Source: RGIG5270 sp045657185
GTDB taxonomy: Bacteria > Verrucomicrobiota > Lentisphaeria > Victivallales > Victivallaceae
Direction of reading: 5' to 3'
Assembly: GCA_045657185.1 (NCBI GenBank)
Contig: JAZOSO010000168.1
Span: 1-11,313 of the forward strand
DNA length: 11,313 nucleotides
Shown here: piece by piece, positions 1 to 6,063 of the stretch
Layout: every line of letters starts with the position of its first letter
How positions within the stretch are numbered: the stretch's first letter is position 1
The notes under the pieces: model-generated
Seen by the model: the letters and a program-made list of their open reading frames with translations, nothing else
Databases searched by the model: none
What the model was told of the DNA's origin: nothing
Position numbers and translations under genes: made by a program

Positions 1-1330
1 GTTGTTCGAGGAACTGCCAAATCGGAGCAAGGTCAAGTTTGCCGTTTTCTACAATAACATCAACATCGTTACTGCCGAAATAAGCGTCTCCTGAATGATT
101 GTTGTTCCAATGGTCAGAAATACGGATTTTAAAATCTTCAACGCCATTATTTACGGTTATGTAAGTGCTGGCAGATTTTCTTGAGCCGTCACGTTCGGTA
201 ATTTTATAACCGAGCGATTCTGCATATTGCCGAGCAACATATTCAGCTTCATTTACCAGCTCTTCAGTATCGTTATCAGATAATTTCTGTTCGTCTTCAA
301 TCTCCTGCCAGAGTTCCCCCATTGTATCGTCATAAGAACCTGTAATATGTTCAATGCGCTCCTCTTCAGATAAATCAGCCCATTCATCATCAGCATCATC
401 AAAACGCTGACCGTTATCCATGACAGCGTTCAAGGTATCAGCCAGAGCCGCTTGCTTCTGTTGTTCCAGTTCAAGCATGCGCGGGTCTTCATCAGGATTG
501 ACATATTTTTTCTCAATCTCAATCACCGGCGCAACAGAAAAACGCATTTTTTCTTGATTTTTTTCACTTTCGGACTTGACATCCGGGCTTTCATCAATTA
601 TAGTATTGTTAGAGCGTTCGCTTATGGTTGCTTTCTTTGGCAATAGGAGCCTGTGGAATCGCGCAAAAGCGAGCGCTCTATTTTTATGACTATATCTTAA
701 AAATCCTTCATTTATCCAGTCGATTATCTGATTTACATTATTTTTTCCGTATATACTTGCAATATCATTAATTTGATGAAAAGCATTGGATTTCTCAATA
801 TTCAATGCAATAATAATCGGTTTTTTATTACTATCATTAATTTGAGTTAAAACAACCATTCCATTATTAAAATTGCTTGATCTATCTGAAGAATCAAAAA
901 TCATTACAGGATTATAGAGAGAATACGGAATTTGTTCCAATTCCTCTATTGTTAAATTATGCTTTTCTTTGACTTTATATAAAATACTTCCTGAAATTGA
1001 AACAGGTAACTGCGGTACTCCTAACATTGTCAAAGCATCAGGAGTATCACCTAATTCAAATACTTTATCTCTCGGCAAAATATTATTGCTGAAATCGTTC
1101 AATAATTTTGAGAAATTATTTTCAAAAGTTATTAATTTCTGAACCTCTTGTAATCTTACATTATCAGGGAAATTTCTTTCTGCATACCTTACACCATTTT
1201 CCGTTGCCGTCTGATGAGTGCGTTGTCTGCGGATGTTTTCGAGAGAACGCCGCATAAGTGTTGTGATTTCATCATCGGTCCATTTGGCACGGAAACCGAC
1301 CTTGCGCAGAGCCAGTTTGATTTTCTGCAC
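1..1330 (-). CDS. Phage-type MuF-C domain protein, partial at both ends (probable 5'-truncated remnant)
   Basis: A single frame stays open from an in-frame TAA at 1358-1360 down to the left edge of the window, about 443 codons from a possible GTG at 1330. Residues about 88-235 resemble the MuF-C domain found at the end of large polyvalent phage proteins: LGVPQLPVSISGSIL, then a beta-rich stretch with IIIALNI, the motif INDIASIYGKNN, and WINEGFLRYSHKN followed by PKKA. RFSVAPV near residue 263 matches the linker that often separates domains in such proteins. Residues about 300-360 are strongly acidic. Residues about 365-430 hold a second beta-rich segment with KIRISDH. The start is unconvincing: no ATG lies near it, homology seems to begin mid-protein (LALRKVGFRAKWTDDEI), and the frame opens inside the terminator of the neighbouring operon. 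It is more AT-rich than the genes to its right. I infer an inactive or truncated prophage/ICE gene at an island edge. Domain assignment is from memory of the family pattern; the function is unknown. Confidence 0.6.
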   Translation of the reverse strand, partial: MQKIKLALRKVGFRAKWTDDEITTLMRRSLENIRRQRTHQTATENGVRYAERNFPDNVRLQEVQKLITFENNFSKLLNDFSNNILPRDKVFELGDTPDALTMLGVPQLPVSISGSILYKVKEKHNLTIEELEQIPYSLYNPVMIFDSSDRSSNFNNGMVVLTQINDSNKKPIIIALNIEKSNAFHQINDIASIYGKNNVNQIIDWINEGFLRYSHKNRALAFARFHRLLLPKKATISERSNNTIIDESPDVKSESEKNQEKMRFSVAPVIEIEKKYVNPDEDPRMLELEQQKQAALADTLNAVMDNGQRFDDADDEWADLSEEERIEHITGSYDDTMGELWQEIEDEQKLSDNDTEELVNEAEYVARQYAESLGYKITERDGSRKSASTYITVNNGVEDFKIRISDHWNNNHSGDAYFGSNDVDVIVENGKLDLAPIWQFLEQ

Positions 1331-1337
1331 AAAAAGC

Positions 1338-1374
1338 AAAAAACTCCTGCAAGTCAATTAAGATTTGCAGGAGT
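1338..1374 (-). terminator. Intrinsic terminator of the fmt-UPF0237-UPF0210 operon
   Basis: ACTCCTGCAA (1343-1352) pairs perfectly with TTGCAGGAGT (1365-1374), a 10-bp stem with a 12-base loop. On the minus strand it is followed directly by six T residues (1343-1338). It lies 28 bases past the stop of the UPF0210 gene. The stem also contains AGGAG, which could serve by chance as a ribosome binding site for the truncated phage frame downstream. Confidence 0.9.
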
Positions 1375-1402
1375 ATATTTTAGATATATTTCTCTGAAAA
1401 TA

Positions 1403-2761
1403 TCAGTTTTTCAAGCTGTGGATAGGAGCAGGAATATGACCGCCGCGGGAAATAAATTTCAGCGGGGACTGTGTTCTGACCGGCATAACGGGAGCCTCTC
1501 CGAGTAAACCGCCGAAATTGACGGTGTCTCCGACTTTGCAGCCGCAGGCAGGAATAAGTCTTACCGCTGTCGTTTTGGTATTCGCTACGCCGATTGAGAT
1601 TTCATCAGCAATAATTCCGGAAATAACCGCCGCTGAAGTGTCTCCGGGAACTGCTATCATATCCAATCCGACAGAACAAACCGCTGTCATCGCCTCAAGT
1701 TTTTCCAGACAGAGCGCACCGCTTCTTGCCGCCGCAATCATGCCTGCATCCTCTGAAACAGGAATAAATGCTCCCGACAAACCGCCGACCTGACTTGATG
1801 CCATGACTCCGCCCTTCTTTACAGCGTCATTCAAAAGTGCAAGTGCCGCAGTTGTTCCCGCCCCCCCGCACTGTTCAATTCCCATACCTTCAAGGATATA
1901 AGCAACCGAGTCGCCGACTGCCGGAGTCGGAGCCAAAGACAAATCAACAATACCGAAAGGCACATTCAGACGGTTTGAAGCTTCACGGGCAATAAGCTGA
2001 CCGACTCGGGTGATTTTAAATGCAGTTTTTTTGATAAGTTCAGCAAGTTCCGAAAAATTACAGTCCCCTGCCCTCTTGATTGCAGATGCGACAACACCGG
2101 GACCGGAAACACCGACATTGATAACAGTTTCAGGTTCCCCGACACCGTGAAATGCTCCTGCCATAAAAGGATTGTCTTCGGGAGCATTGGCGAAAACGAC
2201 AAGTTTTGCACAGCCGATTGAACCTCTGTCTGCTGTAAGTTCAGCTGCTTTTTTGATAATATGTCCCATCTGAGCAACAGCATCCATATTGATACCGGCT
2301 TTGGTGGAAGCGACATTGACAGATGAGCAAACCCGCTCGGTAACTGCCAGCGCTTCAGGAATTGAGTCAATCAGAACTCTTGCGCCGTTGGAATAACCTT
2401 TCTGCACCAGAGCACTGTATCCGCCGATAAAGTTGATACCAAGCTCATGTGCGGCTTTGTCAAGTGTGCGGGCAAGCAGCAGAACTCCGTCATTATTAAG
2501 ATTGCCGGAAAGCAATGCCACCGGAGTAACTGAAACGCGTTTATTGATAATCGGAATACCGTAAGTTTTTTCCAGTTCGTCACCGGTTTTAACCAAATCT
2601 TTTGCAGAAGTCATAATTTTGTCATAAACTTTATCTGCAAGGCGTTTCACATCATCACTCTGACAATCATAAAGGGAAATTCCCATTGTAATAGTGCGGA
2701 TGTCAAGACACTCCTCTTTAATCATGTTGAGTGTCTCCATGATATTTTCAACAGCTAACAT
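1403..2761 (-). CDS. UPF0210 / PFL family protein (DUF711)
   Basis: The 452-residue product has the full length and character of the UPF0210 (COG2848, DUF711, 'PFL family') proteins, conserved in many anaerobes and streptococci but without an established reaction. Typical stretches are MLAVENIMETLNMI at the N-terminus, SVTPVALL (77-84), the Gly-rich NFIGGYSALVQKG (110-122), INVGVSGPGVV (214-224), GAGTTAALALL (300-310), SSQVGGLSGAFIPVSEDAGM (322-341) and GDTVNFGGLLGEAPVMPV near the C-terminus. No signal peptide or membrane segment is visible, so it is cytosolic. The ATG at 2761 is preceded by CGGGAGAA at good spacing and lies 12 bases after the stop of the ACT-domain gene. The same two genes are neighbours in other bacteria (for example SP_0238/SP_0239 of Streptococcus pneumoniae), so they probably work together, with the ACT protein perhaps sensing a small ligand. 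This is family knowledge; nothing here identifies the substrate. Confidence 0.95.
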   Translation of the reverse strand: MLAVENIMETLNMIKEECLDIRTITMGISLYDCQSDDVKRLADKVYDKIMTSAKDLVKTGDELEKTYGIPIINKRVSVTPVALLSGNLNNDGVLLLARTLDKAAHELGINFIGGYSALVQKGYSNGARVLIDSIPEALAVTERVCSSVNVASTKAGINMDAVAQMGHIIKKAAELTADRGSIGCAKLVVFANAPEDNPFMAGAFHGVGEPETVINVGVSGPGVVASAIKRAGDCNFSELAELIKKTAFKITRVGQLIAREASNRLNVPFGIVDLSLAPTPAVGDSVAYILEGMGIEQCGGAGTTAALALLNDAVKKGGVMASSQVGGLSGAFIPVSEDAGMIAAARSGALCLEKLEAMTAVCSVGLDMIAVPGDTSAAVISGIIADEISIGVANTKTTAVRLIPACGCKVGDTVNFGGLLGEAPVMPVRTQSPLKFISRGGHIPAPIHSLKN

Positions 2762-2773
2762 GGCATTCTCCCG

Positions 2774-3043
2774 TCAGATTTTGTGCATTGAATTGAAAAT
2801 ATCCTCGTGCATGGTACGGATAAAAAGTCCGTTAGCTTCGCCGAGTGCCGCCATGCTGTCAACAAATTCTGTAAAGGGAGCATTGATTTTTTCAATATCA
2901 GCAACCATAAGCATTGAAAAATAACCTTTAAGCACAGTCTGGGAAATATCAAGAATATTGACGCCGAATTCAGCACAGCCTGCACTGACTTTGGCAATAA
3001 TACCGACAGAGTCGCGTCCGGTAACAGAAATAACTGCTTTCAT
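2774..3043 (-). CDS. ACT domain-containing protein, UPF0237 family
   Basis: An 89-residue protein that is essentially one ACT domain, the usual size for UPF0237. MKAVISVTGRDSVGIIAKVSAGCAE forms the first strand and helix, with the family-typical GRDxxGI turn where ACT domains often bind amino acids. NILDISQTVLKGYFSMLMVADI supplies strands two and three. ACT domains usually act as small-molecule-binding regulatory modules; this family has no proven ligand. The start ATG at 3043 has AGAAAGG seven bases upstream. It is 26 bases downstream of fmt and 12 bases upstream of the UPF0210 gene, so the three are probably one transcript. A regulatory partner of the UPF0210 protein is the simplest reading (inference from conserved pairing). 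Confidence 0.95.
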   Translation of the reverse strand: MKAVISVTGRDSVGIIAKVSAGCAEFGVNILDISQTVLKGYFSMLMVADIEKINAPFTEFVDSMAALGEANGLFIRTMHEDIFNSMHKI

Positions 3044-3069
3044 ATATAAACCTTTCTAAAATTGATAAA

Positions 3070-4023
3070 TCACAAAGAAGCAACTTTCAAACGGTATCCG
3101 TTCAGAAAATCTTTATAAGACATCATCTTTTTGCCGGGAACAAGTACGGAAAGTATCCGCACTACCCTGCCGTCAGCACCGGCGATACGCAAGCCGCCTT
3201 TATCCGCCTGAATGACACATGAACGCAAAGAAGAAACTTCATCCTCCAAACGGGCATCACACAGAAAGAAATTTTTACTGCTGCCGTCAACCATAGGCAA
3301 TTCAATTGAAGCCATAGGCCACGGATTGAATGCGTGAATTTTTGCATTGATATACGCGCCGATATCCCGTTCAAGATCGATAATTCCGTCACTTTTCTTG
3401 AACTTTGAACAGAAAGTCACCTGAGACGGCTCCTGTGCCATCGGAGGAAGTTTTCCCTCGGCAATTTCACAAAGCACGCTTTCAATTGCAGCCCCGGCAA
3501 GCTGACCGAGACGCCGTTCCAGAGTTCCGGCGTTGTCTGACTCCTCAACCAGAGTTGCCAAGGCACGATAAATCGGACCTGAATCAAGACCTTTTTCCAT
3601 TTTCATAAAGGTAATGCCTGATGTTTTTTCACGCGCAAGCAATGCAGATATTACAGGACTTGCACCGCGGTATTTGGGCAAAAGCGATGAATGGATATTC
3701 ACACAGGAAATTTTAGGCAAATTCAAAAGCGGTTCACGGAGAATTTGAGCAAAAGATACAACTACGAGAAAATCAGGAGCAAGTTTTTCTATATGGCGCA
3801 CATAACTTTCCTCATTTACGCGCTCAACTTTTTCAATGGGGATACCGAGTTCAGCGGCACGGATACCGACAGGAGTCGGGGTAAGAACTTTTTTGCGGCC
3901 TGCGGGACGGTCAATCTGCGTCGCACAGCCGACGAGTTCAAGCCTCTCGGATTGCAATAATTTTTCAAATATCGGGATGGCTATTTCACCGGCTCCCATA
4001 AAAAAAACTTTGAACTTTTCCAA
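3070..4023 (-). CDS. fmt: Methionyl-tRNA formyltransferase
   Basis: Transfers the formyl group of 10-formyl-tetrahydrofolate to Met-tRNA(fMet) for initiation of translation, in the cytosol. The 317-residue length is normal. The N-terminal formyltransferase domain has KVFFMGAGEIAIPIF (5-19), DRPAGR (38-43) and CVNIHSSLLPKYRGASPV (107-124), in which N109 and H111 are the catalytic pair. GITFMKMEKGLDSGPI (136-151) supplies catalytic D147. The C-terminal OB-fold domain shows AFNPWP (231-236) and ends with GKKMMSYKDFLNGYRL, both typical. The start is a TTG at 4023 (GGGGCG lies about seven bases upstream). The first internal ATG (codon 9) would remove the first beta strand of the Rossmann-like fold, so TTG is preferred. 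It leads the operon with UPF0237 and UPF0210. No peptide deformylase gene, its common neighbour, is in the window. It is divergent from the folate/tRNA fusion gene, which also depends on folate chemistry. Confidence 0.97.
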   Translation of the reverse strand: MEKFKVFFMGAGEIAIPIFEKLLQSERLELVGCATQIDRPAGRKKVLTPTPVGIRAAELGIPIEKVERVNEESYVRHIEKLAPDFLVVVSFAQILREPLLNLPKISCVNIHSSLLPKYRGASPVISALLAREKTSGITFMKMEKGLDSGPIYRALATLVEESDNAGTLERRLGQLAGAAIESVLCEIAEGKLPPMAQEPSQVTFCSKFKKSDGIIDLERDIGAYINAKIHAFNPWPMASIELPMVDGSSKNFFLCDARLEDEVSSLRSCVIQADKGGLRIAGADGRVVRILSVLVPGKKMMSYKDFLNGYRLKVASL

Positions 4024-4041
4024 TTTTACGCCCCATTTTAC

Positions 4042-4069
4042 TTGATTTTCCGTAAAATGCTGTTAATAT
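4042..4069 (+). promoter_or_regulatory. Likely sigma-70-type promoter of the HPPK-Dus gene
   Basis: TTGATT (4042-4047), a 16-base spacer and TAATAT (4064-4069) lie 44 bases upstream of the ATG at 4113, in the AT-rich gap between the divergent fmt and HPPK-Dus genes. No good ribosome binding site precedes that ATG; only AAAAG is seen. I do not see an equally good promoter for fmt on the other strand. Confidence 0.5.
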
Positions 4070-4112
4070 ACATCAATAATTAAAAAATTTCAAATGAAAA
4101 GTAATTAAAAAT

Positions 4113-5441
4113 ATGAATAGAACGATTTTTTTGTCACTCGGCGGCAATATCGGCAATGCCGTTGAGACTTTTGACGCCGCCTTGAAACACCTGGAGATAA
4201 ACGGTGTCAGAATTATAAAACGCAGTTCATGCGCCAAAACTTCCCCTGTTGACTGCGCTCCCGGGACCCCCGATTTTTATAATATGGCAATCACTGCAGA
4301 AACAGAATTGCAGCCATTTGAATTACTGAAACTCACTCAAAAAACTGAAGTCCTTTTCGGCAGACCTGCCGACCACGGATTTCACGAGTCAAGAACTCTT
4401 GATATTGATATAATATATATGGAAGGGGTACAGCTCTGCACCAATCGTCTGACACTGCCGCATCCGCGTGCGGCGGAGAGAGATTTCGTTATGCGTTTTC
4501 TGCTCGAACTCGACTCTGATGCTCCCGCAAAAGTCCGACCGGTAAAAGTTCTTACCCCCTGCCCTGCACCGATGGAAGGTGTAATGACTCCCGCACTTAT
4601 AAAAACTGCTGCAGAAGAAAAACTCTGTACTGAATTTCTCACCCCTTTCATGCGTATTTCCGAACATGTACCGAAAGAAAAAGAATTCCGCAAATTTCTT
4701 GAACCTTATAAAAACACAAAGACAACTTTGCAGCTTATGGGCAATTCGCCTGAGCTTCTAAGTAAAAGTGCCGCACTTGCCGCGAAATTTGATATTGCAG
4801 GTATAAATCTCAACTTCGGCTGTCCGTCAGGACAGGTTCTGCGCCACAACGGCGGCGGAGCTTTGCTGAAAAATCCGCTTCTTATGCGTGAACTTTGTCG
4901 CGCTGTCCGTCAAAGTGTGCCTGATTTGCCGCTGAGTGTCAAAATGCGTCTCGGCTTTGATAATATCAATGAGTATAAAAATTGGATATCCGATTGGAGC
5001 ATGAGCAGCAATGATGCCCCCGATTTTTTCATAATCCACACCCGTGCGGTAAAAGAAGGTTATAAATTTGTTTCCGATAAAGAACATCTGAAGCGAAGTA
5101 TTGATTTTGTATCATCTGTCAAACAAAATGTCATCCTTAACGGAGATATAAATGATACTGAATGTGCAAACAAACGCCTTTTGCAAACCGGCTGCGCCTC
5201 ATTTATGACGGGGCGCGGATGGCTCAAAAATCCGTATCTTTTCCGCAATTTTGAACTGGGAATTCATGAAGCTGCCGATATGCAGACAAAAATCAGTTTT
5301 TATCAGAAAGTCCTGCATAATGCCGAACTTCTCGGAACTCCGTACCACCGCGGAAAACAGATTGAACTGTCACAGCTCATCTTTGCCCCCTCCAATCCTT
5401 TTTTAACTGAACTGTTAAAATGTCCTGATAAAAAGCATTGA
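4113..5441 (+). CDS. Fusion: 6-hydroxymethyl-7,8-dihydropterin pyrophosphokinase (FolK) - tRNA-dihydrouridine synthase (Dus)
   Basis: One uninterrupted 442-codon frame encodes two enzymes. Residues 1 to about 137 are HPPK, which moves pyrophosphate from ATP to hydroxymethyl-dihydropterin in folate synthesis. Visible are SLGGNIG (8-14), TSP (43-45), FYNMA (55-59), R84, R94 and TLDIDII (95-101) with the Mg-binding D97 and D99, then LPHPRAAERDFVM (115-127). Residues about 146-442 are a flavin-dependent Dus that reduces uridine in tRNA. Visible are APMEGVMTP (152-160), NFGCPSGQV (234-242) with catalytic C237, GGGALLKNP (247-255), SVKMRLGFD (275-283), HTRAVKEGY (309-317), the FMN-site NGDI (343-346) and TGRGWLKNP (366-374). 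The Dus half resembles DusC/DusB-type enzymes and is about 297 residues, slightly short at the C-terminus. The linker is under ten residues. folK and dusB are neighbours in some genomes (the Bacillus subtilis folate operon), which offers a route to the fusion. No frameshift is needed to join the halves. Both halves keep their key residues, so both are likely active. Confidence 0.93.
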   Translation: MNRTIFLSLGGNIGNAVETFDAALKHLEINGVRIIKRSSCAKTSPVDCAPGTPDFYNMAITAETELQPFELLKLTQKTEVLFGRPADHGFHESRTLDIDIIYMEGVQLCTNRLTLPHPRAAERDFVMRFLLELDSDAPAKVRPVKVLTPCPAPMEGVMTPALIKTAAEEKLCTEFLTPFMRISEHVPKEKEFRKFLEPYKNTKTTLQLMGNSPELLSKSAALAAKFDIAGINLNFGCPSGQVLRHNGGGALLKNPLLMRELCRAVRQSVPDLPLSVKMRLGFDNINEYKNWISDWSMSSNDAPDFFIIHTRAVKEGYKFVSDKEHLKRSIDFVSSVKQNVILNGDINDTECANKRLLQTGCASFMTGRGWLKNPYLFRNFELGIHEAADMQTKISFYQKVLHNAELLGTPYHRGKQIELSQLIFAPSNPFLTELLKCPDKKH

Positions 5442-5446
5442 TTAAG

Positions 5447-5475
5447 AATAATTTGCCGAAAAGATAATTATTTTT
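5447..5475 (+). terminator. Weak AT-only hairpin after the HPPK-Dus gene
   Basis: AATAATT (5447-5453) can pair with AATTATT (5466-5472), followed by a short T-run, just after the TGA at 5439-5441. The stem has no G-C pairs, so termination here would be inefficient, and some read-through into the RRM gene is possible. Confidence 0.3.
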
Positions 5476-5519
5476 TATGCACAAAAATAACTTTTTTTAA
5501 TATTTTTTCATTTTCGGAC

Positions 5520-5548
5520 TTGAAATATTGATAAATGCAAACTATTTT
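5520..5548 (+). promoter_or_regulatory. Likely promoter of the RRM gene
   Basis: TTGAAA (5520-5525), a 17-base spacer and TATTTT (5543-5548) sit about 140 bases before the RRM start codon. A transcript from here would carry a leader of roughly 135 bases containing the hairpin at 5574-5630. The -35 is good and the -10 only moderate. Confidence 0.45.
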
Positions 5549-5573
5549 AAGATAAAATCTATTTTTAAAGTCA

Positions 5574-5630
5574 CGGATTACTTCCTAAAAATGCGTGTCA
5601 TTGAAAGGGATTTTTCAGGAAGTAAATCCG
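5574..5630 (+). promoter_or_regulatory. Long hairpin in the 5' leader of the RRM gene
   Basis: Bases 5574-5592 pair with 5610-5630 through 19 base pairs, broken only by single bulged bases at A5624 and C5616, around a 17-base loop. It is not followed by a T-run, so it is not an intrinsic terminator. It lies 60 bases upstream of the start codon, leaving the AAAGG ribosome binding site (about 5676-5680) outside the stem. Leaders of cold-shock and RRM genes in other bacteria are known to control expression; that role here is inference. Confidence 0.7.
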
Positions 5631-5689
5631 AGGTGGGTTTACAGCATAAAATCGGAGATTTTTTCTCCCCTAACGAAAGGTTCAATTTC

Positions 5690-5950
5690 ATGAACATCTA
5701 TGTCGGTAATCTGCCGTATGCCATTACGCCTGACGAAGTCAAGAGCGTATTCTCTGCCTACGGTGAAGTCGTTGCGGTCCGCCTGGTAAAAGACCGCGAA
5801 ACCGGTCGTGCCAAAGGGTTCGGATTTGTCGAAATGCACGATGATGCTCAAGCTAAATCAGCTATTGAAGCCATGAACGGACAGGAAATCGGCGGCCGCA
5901 AAGTCGTTGTCAACGAGGCCCGTCCCCGTGAGCCGCGCCCCCAGGCGTAA
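5690..5950 (+). CDS. Single-RRM RNA-binding protein
   Basis: An 86-residue protein made almost entirely of one RNA recognition motif. RNP2 is IYVGNL (3-8), with Y4 as the RNA-stacking aromatic. RNP1 is KGFGFVEM (42-49), with F44 and F46 as the other two. The rest follows the beta-alpha-beta-beta-alpha-beta pattern, ending VVVNEARPREPRPQA with a short basic/proline tail and no glycine-rich extension. Such small bacterial RRM proteins occur in cyanobacteria and PVC-group bacteria and bind single-stranded RNA; several cyanobacterial ones are cold-induced. The frame is open from 5528, but the domain begins at the ATG at 5690, which has AAAGG nine bases upstream, so the upstream part is leader, not protein. 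Codons favour C-ending forms (GTC, CGC, GCC), unlike the AT-rich flanks, suggesting high expression. It is monocistronic, with a promoter, structured leader and terminator of its own. Confidence 0.95.
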   Translation: MNIYVGNLPYAITPDEVKSVFSAYGEVVAVRLVKDRETGRAKGFGFVEMHDDAQAKSAIEAMNGQEIGGRKVVVNEARPREPRPQA

Positions 5951-5980
5951 TTTGCATAAATAATTTTTGCAAAAAATTTA

Positions 5981-6023
5981 TTGCGTCAAAAAGTTTAAAT
6001 ACTCTTTGGCGCAATATTTTTTT
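5981..6023 (+). terminator. Intrinsic terminator of the RRM gene
   Basis: TTGCGTCAAAAAGT (5981-5994) pairs with ACTCTTTGGCGCAA (6001-6014), a 14-bp stem with one G-U pair and one mismatch and a six-base loop, followed by TATTTTTTT. It lies 31 bases past the RRM stop and between two converging genes. Confidence 0.88.
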
Positions 6024-6063
6024 GCTCAGTACTGAACATAGACTGATTTTTGTACACAGCTTT

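Noticed and set aside
1214..1793. Short plus-strand open frames at 1214-1507 and 1518-1793
   Set aside because: They lie opposite the phage fragment, the terminator and the UPF0210 gene; none has a ribosome binding site or plausible domain.
3999..4023. Internal ATG at codon 9 as the fmt start
   Set aside because: It would remove the first beta strand of the formyltransferase domain, so the upstream TTG is preferred despite its weaker signal.
4500..4570. A possible frameshift or missed stop between folK and dus
   Set aside because: The reading frame is continuous with no stop, and the HPPK end (ERDFVMRFLLEL) and Dus start (APMEGVMTP) follow in normal order, so it reads as a true fusion.
5528..5689. 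N-terminal extension of 54 residues on the RRM protein
   Set aside because: The frame is open, but this part is the hairpin-containing leader, has no domain resemblance, and the RRM starts properly at 5690 behind a good AAAGG site.
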